Shown here one piece after another: positions 45,287-54,769 of a stretch of DNA of 64,000 bases (its first letter is position 1; every line of letters starts with the position of its first letter). Under the pieces are notes generated by a model that did no database searches, was not told the origin of the DNA, and saw only the letters and a list, made by a program, of their open reading frames with translations. This stretch comes from Gracilimonas sp040877545 (lineage in GTDB: Bacteria > Bacteroidota > Rhodothermia > Balneolales > Balneolaceae), in assembly GCA_040877545.1 (NCBI GenBank), contig JBBDNN010000064.1:1-64000 (forward strand). The letters run 5' to 3'. The position numbers and the translations under genes were made by a program.

Positions 45287-46522
45287 ATGAAGATTAATGT
45301 TTCTTCCGAAATCGGACACCTGCAAGGCGTAATTGTGCATACACCCGGCCATGAAGTTTCTTTGGTGAATCCGGAATTAAAAGACGAACTTTTATTTGAT
45401 GATATTATCTTTGAGGAAGATGCACGCGTAGAGCATCAGGATATGCTGAAAGTTTTTAAAGCCGCCATGCCTGAAGGCGGTCAGGTGATTGAAATAGTGG
45501 ATATTTTTCGGGAGGTAATTCAGCACAAAGATGCCCGGTCTTATTTTATAGAAGAGTTGATCCGGGAATTTCCCGCAGAAAACCTGCACGTAATTGAGCA
45601 CGAGCTGAAGGAGTTGAATCCCGAAGAACTTCTGAAATTTGTCACCGAAGGCCGCATCAAAAAAGCCAAGGGGTTTACTCTTCATCCCATGCCGAACCTG
45701 CTTTTTACACGCGATTTAGCCGCTGTTGTGGGTGATGGTATTCTCGTGTCCAGGGCAGCAAAAAAAGCCCGCCTAAGAGAGTCTGTTTTGATGGATACAC
45801 TTGTAAATTTTCATCCACTGTTTGACGGAGTTCGTGAAAATGCTATTCGCATTACCGGCCATCAATCCATAGAAGGGGGTGATGTGCTGGTGGTCTCCGA
45901 GAAACTGGTTTTAATCGGGATGAGCGAGCGCACGTCCTTTAGCGGATTGATGAAAGGTGCCGAAGGTTTATTGAAAGCCGGCGTGGAAACAGTGTTAGCT
46001 ATTGATATTCCTAAACAACGTTCCTCCATGCATCTTGATACCATTTTTACTGTTGCCAGCCAGGATGAATGTATAGCATTCCCTCCTGCAATTACAGAGC
46101 AGCAGGATAATGTGGTGGCTATTGTCAGAAACGGGGATTCTATTATTACCGAAAGAAAAAATTCTCTTAAAGAAGCTCTTGAAGAATACACCGGCACAAA
46201 ATACACGTTCATTGAATGTGGCGGAGAAGACAGAACCAATCAATTTCGTGAACAGTGGACAGATGGCGCAAATATTTTTGCTCTGGCTCCCGGAATAATC
46301 CTAGGCTATGAACGTAACACCAATACCTTTAACACGCTGATTGATCATGGCTACGATTACATGACGCAGTATGAATTTATTGAAGAGTATACCAATAAAG
46401 AGCTGGAACCGAACGCTGATAAAAAAATTGCCATTAGTTTTCAGGGGCATGAGCTTTGCCGCGGACGTGGCGGCGCCCGTTGTATGACCATGCCTATTTC
46501 AAGAAAGCCGATAACATCCTAA
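45287..46522 (+). CDS. arcA: Arginine deiminase
   Basis: Converts arginine to citrulline and ammonia. Guanidino-modifying fold with SEIGHLQGVIVHTPG at the start, FTRDLAAVVGD (about 143-153), EGGDV, catalytic histidine in MHLDTIFTV (about 247-255) and the C-terminal catalytic cysteine in CRGRGGARCMTMPISR. The frame begins at 45257, but the ATG at 45287 (MKINVSSEIG) fits the family. No arcB or arcC nearby, so it may serve nitrogen or acid-stress use alone. Confidence 0.9.
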   Translation: MKINVSSEIGHLQGVIVHTPGHEVSLVNPELKDELLFDDIIFEEDARVEHQDMLKVFKAAMPEGGQVIEIVDIFREVIQHKDARSYFIEELIREFPAENLHVIEHELKELNPEELLKFVTEGRIKKAKGFTLHPMPNLLFTRDLAAVVGDGILVSRAAKKARLRESVLMDTLVNFHPLFDGVRENAIRITGHQSIEGGDVLVVSEKLVLIGMSERTSFSGLMKGAEGLLKAGVETVLAIDIPKQRSSMHLDTIFTVASQDECIAFPPAITEQQDNVVAIVRNGDSIITERKNSLKEALEEYTGTKYTFIECGGEDRTNQFREQWTDGANIFALAPGIILGYERNTNTFNTLIDHGYDYMTQYEFIEEYTNKELEPNADKKIAISFQGHELCRGRGGARCMTMPISRKPITS

Positions 46523-46532
46523 AAAAAAGCTA

Positions 46533-47747
46533 TTGAGTTCGGATCCTTTTAAAAAAGACGTTTCTGCAAATTTTGAAGTTCTGTCATCAACAGAAGAGCC
46601 CAAAAATAATCCCGACAAAAAAACACTGATAAAGCACCTGTCCCTTTTTCTGCTTACCGTTTTTTTCGTAACAATGACAGGCGCTAATTTCGTGGGATTT
46701 AACCCAGTTCTCTTCCCTTTTGCCTTACCTGATGCGGTAGATCTTTTGCGGGGATTATTATTTGCAGGATTACTCCTCGCTTTTCTTACCGTGCACGAGT
46801 TCGGGCATTATTTTGCGGCTGTATATCACAACATCCGGGTCTCGCTGCCTTACTACATTCCCATCCCTTTAGGTATTGGCACTCTTGGTGCGGTGATCCG
46901 GATTAAGGAGCGTATCAAAGAAATGCACAAGCTTTTTGATGTAGGGGTCGCCGGCCCGGTCGCCGGATTTATCGTCTCCCTTCTGGTTTTGTTGATTGGT
47001 TTTGCGACCTTGCCTGAACCTGAATATGTGTTGAATTTTGCCGGCCACGAAGAGCTGAAAGAATATGTATCACAGAATAGCGCCTTTCCCGATTATATCA
47101 CCGACGAAACAGAACAAGGAGTATTAACCATAGGAAATACGCTGCTGTATACCAGCCTTGCTTCGGTTTTTGATAATGTACCTCCCATGTGGGAAATGTA
47201 TCACTATCCTTTTTTATTTGCGGGATGGCTGGGATTGTTTTTTACTGCACTGAATTTAATGCCCGTAGGTCAGCTCGATGGGGGGCATATTTTATACTCC
47301 CTGATTGGGTACGACAAGCACAAAATAGTTGCCCGTTTATTTTTCACGTTGATTACGATTCTTGCCGGAATTGAAGTTATTCCTTTCCTGCAAGATTATT
47401 TAGCTCAATACACTTCCCTTCCGGGAATTGCCTGGCTATTATGGGGCCTTCTTTTGTATGTATTGATGAACCGTGCTTTTCGCACCGACCAAAAGTGGAT
47501 CACCGGCATGATGGTTACCTCTCTTGCCGTTGCTGCGTTAACTATTTTTGTGATTGATGCCGACACTACAAGGGAAGCTTCCTTTATCTGGTTGATTTGG
47601 AGTTTCTTCATTGCATTTATTGTGAAAGTGGAGCATCCACCCGTAGATTACGAGGTGAAATTATCTCCCGGACGACGGATGATAGGCTGGCTAAGTATGC
47701 TTATATTTATTCTCTGTATCAGTCCGAATCCTATATACATGAACTAA
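46533..47747 (+). CDS. Site-2-protease-like M50 membrane metalloprotease
   Basis: Intramembrane zinc protease with TVHEFGHYFAAVYHN (HExxH at about 89-93) and the second metal motif LNLMPVGQLDGGHIL (about 242-256). Several hydrophobic spans. Start TTG at 46533 eleven bases after arcA; no ATG before the first span. 404 residues. Substrate unknown; possible regulated release of membrane-bound factors. Confidence 0.85.
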   Translation: MSSDPFKKDVSANFEVLSSTEEPKNNPDKKTLIKHLSLFLLTVFFVTMTGANFVGFNPVLFPFALPDAVDLLRGLLFAGLLLAFLTVHEFGHYFAAVYHNIRVSLPYYIPIPLGIGTLGAVIRIKERIKEMHKLFDVGVAGPVAGFIVSLLVLLIGFATLPEPEYVLNFAGHEELKEYVSQNSAFPDYITDETEQGVLTIGNTLLYTSLASVFDNVPPMWEMYHYPFLFAGWLGLFFTALNLMPVGQLDGGHILYSLIGYDKHKIVARLFFTLITILAGIEVIPFLQDYLAQYTSLPGIAWLLWGLLLYVLMNRAFRTDQKWITGMMVTSLAVAALTIFVIDADTTREASFIWLIWSFFIAFIVKVEHPPVDYEVKLSPGRRMIGWLSMLIFILCISPNPIYMN

Positions 47748-48172
47748 TGAAACACACGAAATTATTTATTTTTCTTTTGATGATTGGTTTTGCAGCAGCT
47801 TGCTCGCAATCCGACACTGAAAATGAAGCATCAGCTATTCAGCAAGATGACACCATGGAATCCCCGGAGCAATTTGAAAAAGAATTAGCCGCCCTGGAAG
47901 CCGAAGATGAAAGCACTGAGATTCTTGCTCAAAAAGAACAAACACATTTGAGGTACGGTATTTATCTGATTTATACTGCTGATCCATCCAATATGCGTGA
48001 AAATGCAAATGATGCATTGCGGCAGTTTATTGAGGTTCTGAAAATCAATCCTGAAAATGAAAAGGCAAAATCAGAAATAGAGCAAATTCTTGGCATTTAC
48101 CGCACCTTCCCCGACCGAAAGCCAGCAGATGATGTGGTGGAAGATCTCCAGGAATTAGGTTTTGAGCTTTAG
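47747..48172 (+). CDS. Small lipoprotein, unknown function
   Basis: Start ATG shares a base with the M50 gene stop (TAATG), so co-translated with it. Lipobox FAAACS at residues 15-20, then a short acidic linker and a helical, TPR-like part (DALRQFIEVLKINPENEKAKSEI). 141 residues. A longer frame upstream is a shadow of the M50 gene. Confidence 0.7.
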   Translation: MKHTKLFIFLLMIGFAAACSQSDTENEASAIQQDDTMESPEQFEKELAALEAEDESTEILAQKEQTHLRYGIYLIYTADPSNMRENANDALRQFIEVLKINPENEKAKSEIEQILGIYRTFPDRKPADDVVEDLQELGFEL

Positions 48173-48289
48173 ACGAGGATATTCCTAAGCTGTAAAACAA
48201 AGCGATGTTTTTCGTCTTTCAGTGAAATTATGAATCTGAAGTTAGTCCATCGGCATAAAAATCAGAACAATCAGCGAAATCAATGATTG

Positions 48290-48763
48290 ATGAGTGAAAA
48301 AAGCAACACACCGACCATACAAAACCGAAAGGCTCGCCACGATTACCAGGTTGACGAAACCTTCGAGGCAGGACTTGTTCTGAAAGGAACTGAGGTGAAA
48401 TCGCTGCGTCAGGGAAAAGCCAGTTTTACCGATTCTTTTGCCTTTATAGATAATGAAGAGGTGTTTTTGCGGGAATTGTACATCAAGCCATACGAACACG
48501 GTTCCTTTTATAATCATGACCCGGTACGGCCGCGAAAACTGCTCCTCAACAAAAAAGAAATTCGCGCCCTGGATAAAGCCACTCAGCAAAAAGGGTATAC
48601 GATAATTCCATTGAAGCTCTATTTCAAAGGTGGAAAAGCGAAAGTATTAATCGGCCTTGCAAAAGGTAAAAAGCAATACGACAAGAGAGAGTCCATTAAA
48701 GAAAAAGACGTAAAACGCCAGATAGACCGTAATGTGAAAGGGAATTACAAAATTAATATGTAG
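48290..48763 (+). CDS. smpB: SsrA-binding protein SmpB
   Basis: tmRNA partner in ribosome rescue. Core motifs ARHDYQVDETFEAGLVLKGTEVKSLRQGKASFTDSFAFI, GSFYNHDPVRPRKLLLNKKEI, YTIIPLKLYFKGGKAKV and the C-terminal KKQYDKRESIKEKD tail are present. ATG at 48290 used (a TTG precedes it). 157 residues. tmRNA itself was not found in the window. Confidence 0.96.
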   Translation: MSEKSNTPTIQNRKARHDYQVDETFEAGLVLKGTEVKSLRQGKASFTDSFAFIDNEEVFLRELYIKPYEHGSFYNHDPVRPRKLLLNKKEIRALDKATQQKGYTIIPLKLYFKGGKAKVLIGLAKGKKQYDKRESIKEKDVKRQIDRNVKGNYKINM

Positions 48764-48780
48764 GACTTCCGCCGCCTGTT

Positions 48781-49347
48781 TTAGGTTTCCACATACGCTT
48801 CATCCTCTTTCTGTTTTAGAACTGCTTCACCAATACCCCAAATAATCAGGAAAGCGGCAATGAAAATGCCGATGAAAAGCCACGGCTGGTCCGGCCACTC
48901 AATAATAGTTGACACATGCCGGTGCAGGAATCCTATAGTAATAGCACCCCACCATCCAATTTGTGATAACATTATTGCTAAGGTAAGCCGGAATATGAAG
49001 ATGCCAGGTACTACATCTTTATCTTTAAATTTTTCCAGTTTTTTCTGGAGCAGGTGCAAGGGGTAGCCATTAATTCCAACCAACGCAACAAAGGCAAGCT
49101 TAATAGTCATCAGGTTATCTACTTCTCCCTTCAATGCTATCATGGGAATACCGACAGCGACCATTCCAAACCAGCCGGTTAAAATAAATTTTTCAGTAAC
49201 TCCGCTAACGTCTACAATCTGGTTGAAACGAACACGGTCCAACATCCAAAGTAAACCATAAAGATCAGTAACCAGAACCGAGCCAAAGGCGAGAATCAAA
49301 AAACTCAGATGAAAAAAAAGCAGGATATAAAACTCTGTTGATTCCAT
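48781..49347 (-). CDS. Five-span membrane protein, unknown
   Basis: About five hydrophobic spans (near residues 7-28, 57-75, 82-97, 118-138, 155-172). No recognised motif; resembles DUF2269-like small membrane proteins in layout only. 188 residues. The following gap to 49546 holds nothing I can name. Confidence 0.6.
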   Translation of the reverse strand: MESTEFYILLFFHLSFLILAFGSVLVTDLYGLLWMLDRVRFNQIVDVSGVTEKFILTGWFGMVAVGIPMIALKGEVDNLMTIKLAFVALVGINGYPLHLLQKKLEKFKDKDVVPGIFIFRLTLAIMLSQIGWWGAITIGFLHRHVSTIIEWPDQPWLFIGIFIAAFLIIWGIGEAVLKQKEDEAYVET

Positions 49348-49546
49348 ACTACATCAGATTTTTAAAGATTCGCTCTTATTCATTTTTTTATGGGACATAT
49401 AGACATGGATTAGCCTGTGTTCCTCAGTATGTTCAACAATGAAATAATTTGAAAACGTTCGAAGGAAGAATCTCCGGATAATGTGAAGCAGCAGGACGCC
49501 TTGAAGAATTAAATTATGCTGTGATTAGAGCTACAAGTTGCCGCAA

Positions 49547-50701
49547 CTATCCAGAATCATTTAATTCTTCTAGCCGGAAACGAACCACATATTGTTCATC
49601 CAGCTCTCCTTGAACTATAGCCCATACCTGATCATTCTTTGCATCTCTAAAGTTAGCATTTAATGGTAGGATTACTGTAGCATAGAAAGATCCATCCGGT
49701 AAAAAGACATCATAAGTGGGTGGCTCCCACCAGTTATGGGAATCGTATATATTTTCCTCTGTATAAACTGCTTCAACATACCGATAAATCCATATCCTCC
49801 CTTGCATGTCGGTTAGTATTTTTTTGTAAGCAGGTTTTGTCTCAGGAACGATATTGTTGACGCCATAACTGCGAATAAAAGATTCCCATTGTTTTTTCTC
49901 TTCCGGTTTTACTTTTACCGGTGTGTAATTCCGTTCAATTATTTGTTGAGAGGAATCCGGTAAATTCAGTTCAAATGAATATTCATCATCATTACTCCCG
50001 GTTATTAAATATCCAAGAGGGCTCATACTCGATAAGTGCCATTCAACAAAAACATGTGCATCACCGGACGCAGTAAAGAGTACAAAAGTCAGTTCGCGTA
50101 CTTCATTGTCGAGGGGTACTTTTATAGTGTCAATAAGTTCACCCTTGGGATTTATCTTCAACCAACCATATTCCCAGTTTGACCCATCAGATGTATTTCC
50201 AATAGTTGTTCGAACATAAAAATTCCCGTCATGACCGACTTCAAAAACATCAGCAGAAAAAAGTCCGGCTTTAACAAAGTGACTTACGACATAATCCCCT
50301 TTTTCGTCATAAACATTTATCCTTGCATTATTTTGATCCCAGGTAGCTAATCGTCCATCCGGAAATGTTCGCATTCCACCCAAATAGAGATATTCACCCG
50401 GCCCCTTGCCTTCCCGGCCCACATTGCGAATGAACTCACCTTTTTTATCATACATTCGGATGATTGGAATTTGAGTATCTGCAACAAAAATTTGCCCCTT
50501 AGTGCCTACTGAGACGTGATTTATGTTGCCAAAAATATATTCACCCTCACCATTCAATTTGCCAATCCGCAGTTCTTCGATGGCATGAAGCGTGAGACCT
50601 GATTCTTTTTTTACTGATGGTTTATCACCTGTACACCCGTCCGATAAAAACGCTAATCCAAATAAAAGGATAAGTAAAAAGAATGAGGAGAGGGATTTCA
50701 T
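49547..50701 (-). CDS. Six-bladed beta-propeller lipoprotein
   Basis: Lipobox FLSDGC (about 18-23). NHL-like propeller: GQIFVADTQIPIIRMYDKKGEFIRNVGREGKGPGEY (about 69-104) and later RINVYDEKGDYVV. C-terminal blades are less regular. 384 residues, common in Bacteroidota as surface or periplasmic binding scaffolds. It is the last gene before the accessory region with cassette-like repeats; no attC-like element adjoins it. Confidence 0.8.
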   Translation of the reverse strand: MKSLSSFFLLILLFGLAFLSDGCTGDKPSVKKESGLTLHAIEELRIGKLNGEGEYIFGNINHVSVGTKGQIFVADTQIPIIRMYDKKGEFIRNVGREGKGPGEYLYLGGMRTFPDGRLATWDQNNARINVYDEKGDYVVSHFVKAGLFSADVFEVGHDGNFYVRTTIGNTSDGSNWEYGWLKINPKGELIDTIKVPLDNEVRELTFVLFTASGDAHVFVEWHLSSMSPLGYLITGSNDDEYSFELNLPDSSQQIIERNYTPVKVKPEEKKQWESFIRSYGVNNIVPETKPAYKKILTDMQGRIWIYRYVEAVYTEENIYDSHNWWEPPTYDVFLPDGSFYATVILPLNANFRDAKNDQVWAIVQGELDEQYVVRFRLEELNDSG

Positions 50702-50906
50702 GGCATTTGTTTAGAACTTACTGCTACCATAAAGTGATTAATAACAGAATGTAAAGCAACTATAAATAAATGTGAAAAGGAAGCTAAATGATAATCCTCT
50801 AAGATTCTCACTAAAGTGGTCATAACCCGACCGGACTTGTAGCTGATCGCAATTTCATTAATTATTAGTAAACTCAGGCATCAGAAATATTTTTTAGCCG
50901 GCGCTG

Positions 50907-51428
50907 GGCTTCATAGCCTCTTTCCCATTAAAAACGCTTCCCAATCCACCAAAGGTTATTGTCACCACTGCCTATAAAGAACATGCCTTGGAAGGGTTTG
51001 AACAAAATATTACGGACTATTTATTCAAACCATTTAGCTTTGAGCGTTTTTTAAAAGCGGTAAATAAAGTAAAAAGCCCATCGGGAGACCGCCTCTCTGT
51101 AAAAAATAAAATAGGTACTACAGAACAGCGTATTTTTTTTCGAACCGATAACAAACATGTACAGGTATTAATTAATGACATCCAGTTTATTGAGGCCTTC
51201 AAAAATTATGCAAAGATTGTCACTACCGATCAAACCATCACTGTACGTGAGAAAATATCCGAATTGTTGGAACAGTTACCTGCAGAAAGTTTCATACAAG
51301 TTCACCGGTCTTTTGTGGTGTCTGTCAAACATATCCAACGAATAAACGGAAACCGCATAACCATACATAAGCATGAGATTCCCATCGGGAAAGTTTACAA
51401 AATGAATCTCACCAACTTATTGAAGTAG
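50907..51428 (+). pseudogene. LytTR response regulator lacking its phosphorylation site
   Basis: The frame starts inside a receiver domain: KTLPNPPKVIVTTAYKEHALEGFEQ...YLFKPFSFERFLKAV, covering only its last strands. A complete LytTR DNA-binding domain follows (RIFFRTDNKHVQVLINDIQFIEAFKNYAKI to FIQVHRSFVVSVKHIQRI). The first two-thirds of the receiver, including the phosphorylated aspartate, is missing upstream and no stop-free start exists there. Only plus-strand gene among the minus-strand cassettes. Confidence 0.75.
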
Positions 51429-51501
51429 CTCCAGCTATTGTGGGTAAATAGAGGTTACTATAGTTTTGATTTTAAAACCTATGACGGCAATTACCTTTTC
51501 T

Positions 51502-51774
51502 TTACTCCGCAGAAGTAGGGTCGATAATTGATTTTACCATTTCAATTCTATCCGCCGGGAATCCCGATTTTGCTGCATGCTCTTGCACTGCCTCCGGGTT
51601 TTCTGCGATGTACACGCAATACAATTTATCGCCTGTTACATAACTTTGTTGCCATTGAACGTTACTCGACATTTTCCGGAGCGTCTCGTTTGATTTTTGG
51701 CAGGCGGTTTTTATTTCCTGAGGAGTCGATTCTCCTACACCAGGCATGGTTCTTTCTATTATAAATTTTGACAT
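51502..51774 (-). CDS. DUF4242 small protein
   Basis: 90 residues: KFIIERTMPGVGESTPQEI at the start, WQQSYVTGDKLYCVYIAENPEAVQEHAAKSGFPADRI in the middle, a ferredoxin-like fold of DUF4242. Relatives include a nickel-binding protein. No attC-like repeat adjoins it. Confidence 0.8.
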   Translation of the reverse strand: MSKFIIERTMPGVGESTPQEIKTACQKSNETLRKMSSNVQWQQSYVTGDKLYCVYIAENPEAVQEHAAKSGFPADRIEMVKSIIDPTSAE

Positions 51775-51877
51775 GATGTTGAGGTTTATGAAGTTGAAAA
51801 ATTTAATTCCACTTCAATGTAATAGAAGGATTATCATTTGACCATGTCAAAAAAGACCATTATTCGGTTCTTTCGGG

Positions 51878-52762
51878 TCAACCAGGAGGTTTTTTTCGGT
51901 AATCAGTCGGGTTGTGATGTGTAGCGCCTTTAAATGCTTTAGAAAATGCAGCCGTATCGTTATAACCTAATTTATAAGCAATTTCTGAAACGGTATAATC
52001 CGTATTTGAAAGTAAAGATATGGCATTTAATATACGCTGTTCCCGCAACCATTTTCCGGGAGGAAGATTAAAATGCTTTTTAAAAATTCTCTTAAACGTA
52101 GATAAACTCATATCTGCCGTCCTTGCCAGCTCTTTTGTCGTAAAATTGAAATGACTGTTTTCACGCATCAGTTTTACAAAGGCTACACTTTCGTCATTAC
52201 AAATCCAAGACAAATATATGGGAAACAAGTTAGATCCCTTTTCCCGCAACAGGTTTACTAAAAGTTCCTGGAATTTAAATTTTAAAGAGATTACGCTTTC
52301 TGTGGTTGGTTGTTTTAAATACTCAAGAGATGATTTAAAAATTGATTCAACAAAAGAAGATGAGTTTAATTCCAAAACCACAGGTTGCTTCATAAAATCT
52401 TCTTTGCCATGAACCGTGTTAATCAGCAAATCAGGATAATCAGCTAATAAAGATTTAACAGATGCATCTTCAAACATAAAAATCAGCGCCCGATATGGAC
52501 TCTCAAAATGTTGATGTAATACATAACCTCCTTTGCGGATAAATAAAACCTGATGCTGATGCGATGTGAAGTAATAATCAGTGGAAGCATAACCTTTGGT
52601 TCCCTTCATTACATACATCAGGCAATTCTTGTGCGACCAAACACTTGCTTGCGGTTCGGCAATAGGGCACCGGTAATCGATAAAGATGTCCCCGCCCTTG
52701 CTAAATATCAATTGATCAAAGTAGCTGGAATTAGAACATATGAAATCGTAAATGTTAATCAT
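51878..52762 (-). CDS. AraC-family transcription regulator (cassette gene)
   Basis: N-terminal cupin-like sensing region and C-terminal AraC HTH pair (FNFTTKELARTADMSLSTFKRIFKKHFNLPPGKWLREQRIL, then TVSEIAYKLGYNDTAAFSKAFKGATHHNPTDYRK). The frame runs to 52789, but that start overlaps the core of the upstream repeat; ATG 52762 (MINIYDF) is preferred. Confidence 0.85.
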   Translation of the reverse strand: MINIYDFICSNSSYFDQLIFSKGGDIFIDYRCPIAEPQASVWSHKNCLMYVMKGTKGYASTDYYFTSHQHQVLFIRKGGYVLHQHFESPYRALIFMFEDASVKSLLADYPDLLINTVHGKEDFMKQPVVLELNSSSFVESIFKSSLEYLKQPTTESVISLKFKFQELLVNLLREKGSNLFPIYLSWICNDESVAFVKLMRENSHFNFTTKELARTADMSLSTFKRIFKKHFNLPPGKWLREQRILNAISLLSNTDYTVSEIAYKLGYNDTAAFSKAFKGATHHNPTDYRKKPPG

Positions 52763-52780
52763 CTTTAAACCCAGGATTTG

Positions 52781-52939
52781 ATATAACACCCGGCGTATAA
52801 CCCCAACGGGACAGACGGGCGCGGGGATTAAGAGTTAATAAACGGCTAAAATTTCAAAACAAGCAACTCTGGTCTGTCCTCCGTAGCCTTTGGCGAAAGA
52901 GGGAAATCAAACATCCCCGATTGAAGTGCTCGTTATAGG
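52781..52939 (-). repeat. attC-like site 1 (after the oxidoreductase gene)
   Basis: On the minus strand it starts CCTATAACGAGCACTTCAAT (R'' box TATAAC) and ends TTATACGCCGGGTGTTATAT (R' box GTTATAT), so TATAAC and GTTATA pair. The inside shares GTTGCTTGTTT, AGCCGTTTATTAACTC and CCGCGCCCG with sites 3-5. A nested hairpin, CCTCCGTAGCCTTTGGCGAA (about 52879-52898), sits in its loop. Confidence 0.65.
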
Positions 52940-52967
52940 GCTTCATGTAAGGTCAGAATAATAAATG

Positions 52968-53936
52968 TTATTTATTATTCATTTGAATTACTACACTGCC
53001 AACCTTTTGCCCGCTTTCAACATATTTGTAAGCATCTACAATTTGTTCGAAAGGATAAGTCCGGTCTATTACAGGTTCTAAATGCCCCTTTTCTGCGAAT
53101 TCTTTAAAGAAAAGAATGTTTTCTTTTTTGTTTACCGGGATTGGGAAAAGCACTTTTCTTTTGCCAAAGAAAGATGTCCATAGTACCAAAAATATATTTT
53201 CAGCATATGGCCCTAACTCAGTAGAAAAAAATACTCCATTTGGTTTTAAGAGCTTTTTACACCGGGAATATCTGCTTTTTCCGACTGCATCGAACACATA
53301 ATCAAACTTTTCAGCTAATTTAGTAAAGTCCTCTTTGGTATAATCAATTACATATTCAGCACCAAGGTTTCTCACCAGCTCCACATTTTTTGTTTCAGTT
53401 ACGGCAGTAACTTCCAGCCCAAAATATTTAGACAATTGAACAGCCGCGCTTCCGATTGAGCCGCTACCTCCATTTATAAGAATTTTATCTCCCTTTTTCA
53501 GGTCAACTTCCTTGAGGTTGTTCCAGGCGTACCAGGTTCCTTCACAAATCGCCAATGCGTTATCTAATGTAAGATTTTCGGGTAAACCAGAGATGCTTTC
53601 ATCTTCATCGATACATAAATATTCTGCATGTGCACCGTATTTAACTGTGCTGAGACCAAAAACCTTATCGCCGGAATTAAACGATTTTACATTTTTACCA
53701 ACCGCATCAACCACGCCGGTAAATTCACTGCCCAGTATCTTGTGTTTAGGCCTGAGTAGTCCTGTAAATAATCTTGTGATATAAGGCACTGCCATTCTTA
53801 AACCACAGTCTGTCCGGTTTACTGTTGTAGCATAAATTTTAACTCTTACTTCCTTTTCATCTGGAACGGGCTTTTCTACCTCCAGCAAGCGAACAACTTC
53901 AGGAGGGCCATATTTTTCAACAACAGCTGCTTTCAT
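52968..53936 (-). CDS. Zinc-free MDR oxidoreductase (quinone-oxidoreductase-like)
   Basis: NAD(P)H-dependent medium-chain dehydrogenase. Catalytic-domain start MKAAVVEKYGPPEVVRLLEVEKP, N-terminal VNRTDCGLRM, nucleotide motif ILINGGSGSIGSAAVQLSK (about 153-171) and FSTELGPYAEN. The structural-zinc cysteine lobe is absent, as in QOR/reductase subgroups. 322 residues. Stop is 29 bases before attC-like site 1, the expected cassette layout. Confidence 0.88.
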   Translation of the reverse strand: MKAAVVEKYGPPEVVRLLEVEKPVPDEKEVRVKIYATTVNRTDCGLRMAVPYITRLFTGLLRPKHKILGSEFTGVVDAVGKNVKSFNSGDKVFGLSTVKYGAHAEYLCIDEDESISGLPENLTLDNALAICEGTWYAWNNLKEVDLKKGDKILINGGSGSIGSAAVQLSKYFGLEVTAVTETKNVELVRNLGAEYVIDYTKEDFTKLAEKFDYVFDAVGKSRYSRCKKLLKPNGVFFSTELGPYAENIFLVLWTSFFGKRKVLFPIPVNKKENILFFKEFAEKGHLEPVIDRTYPFEQIVDAYKYVESGQKVGSVVIQMNNK

Positions 53937-54021
53937 GGTTTTTGTACTTGAAGATTCATTTAAGTCCCTAATTTAAAAATAAATTCTATACATCATATTA
54001 GGAAACAACCCGAAGGTGGTT

Positions 54022-54120
54022 CTGTAACCGATGCCGGTTGACTCGCCGGGCGAGTAAAATTCTGTTAGCCTGTCTTGATTGTTGGTGGGACCACGTTCAC
54101 AGTTGATGCGATTCTTAGCC
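54022..54120 (-). repeat. attC-like site 2 (after the NTF2-like gene), divergent
   Basis: Minus strand starts GGCTAAGAATCGCATCAACT and ends CCGGCATCGGTTACAG (R' box GTTACAG). The CGCATCAACTG.GnACGTGG stretch matches sites 3 and 4, but the centre differs. Shorter (99 bases). Confidence 0.5.
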
Positions 54121-54130
54121 AAATCTGCAT

Positions 54131-54604
54131 TTAGTACAGATTACTTGCATGGCCATGTACAAGTCTCCATTCTCCTTCTATTTTCTCAAAAATATTTGTC
54201 TGCCATGATTCGAATTCCAACGTGTCTTCTGCAATCATTTTAATTTTAGTTTTACAGGTTAACCAAGCCATTTTAGCACCACTAGAGATTTGAATATTAA
54301 CATCGCTGCTTTCAGCCTGAATGTTGAGACCTTGTTCTAAAAAATCTTTATAACTCTGACCGATTATGTCCCATCCTTGTAACCACTCTTTTTCTTTCGG
54401 ATGGATGATTTGTATATAGTCTGTATGTGCCCAATATTCAGAGTAGGTTTCCCAATCGTTGTTTTCGAGTGCATTTCCCCCTTGTTCCCATGCTTGTATT
54501 ATCTGCTCTTTTTCATCTTCCATACTGATAGTTGACTGACTACAATTGCAAATTACTAAGAGAAGAGAGATAAAAAAGAGTGGTTGTTTTGAAACTCTTA
54601 TCAT
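54131..54604 (-). CDS. NTF2-like (SnoaL/DUF4440) lipoprotein
   Basis: Lipobox LLVICNCS (about 15-22; C20 or C22). A compact alpha+beta NTF2-like domain: EKEQIIQAWEQGGNALENNDWETYSEYWAHTDYIQIIHPKEKEWLQGWDII... to EGEWRLVHGHASNLY. Cone-shaped fold, with enzymatic or binding role not set. 157 residues. Followed by attC-like site 2. Confidence 0.82.
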   Translation of the reverse strand: MIRVSKQPLFFISLLLVICNCSQSTISMEDEKEQIIQAWEQGGNALENNDWETYSEYWAHTDYIQIIHPKEKEWLQGWDIIGQSYKDFLEQGLNIQAESSDVNIQISSGAKMAWLTCKTKIKMIAEDTLEFESWQTNIFEKIEGEWRLVHGHASNLY

Positions 54605-54620
54605 AAAATTAATTTAAAGA

Positions 54621-54757
54621 ATCTAACGACTCAGCGCATAATCCCAAAGGGACCGGCGGGCGCGGAGATTATGAGTTAATAAACGGCTAAAAGTTTTAAA
54701 CAAGCAACCCTCCTTTTCAAAACCACGGCCACGTCCGCAGTTGATGCGCTAGTTACT
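54621..54757 (-). repeat. attC-like site 3 (after vapBC)
   Basis: Clearest copy. Minus strand starts GTAACTAGCGCATCAACTGC and ends GGGATTATGCGCTGAGTCGTTAGAT: the GCGCAT and ATGCGC boxes pair (L''/L') and GTTAGAT fits the R' consensus GTTRRRY exactly. Centre: GTTGCTTGTTTAAA, AGCCGTTTATTAACTC, CGCGCCCGCC. Confidence 0.7.
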
Positions 54758-54769
54758 GCTTTAATTAGT

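Noticed and set aside
48173..48289. tmRNA next to smpB
   Set aside because: No tag-peptide frame or tRNA-like ends seen between the lipoprotein gene and smpB.
49348..49546. A further attC-like site left of the propeller gene
   Set aside because: No CGCATCAACTG or AGCCGTTTATTAACTC text and no paired end boxes.
52763..52789. Longer AraC start at 52789
   Set aside because: It begins inside the R' box of attC-like site 1; ATG 52762 is the likely start.
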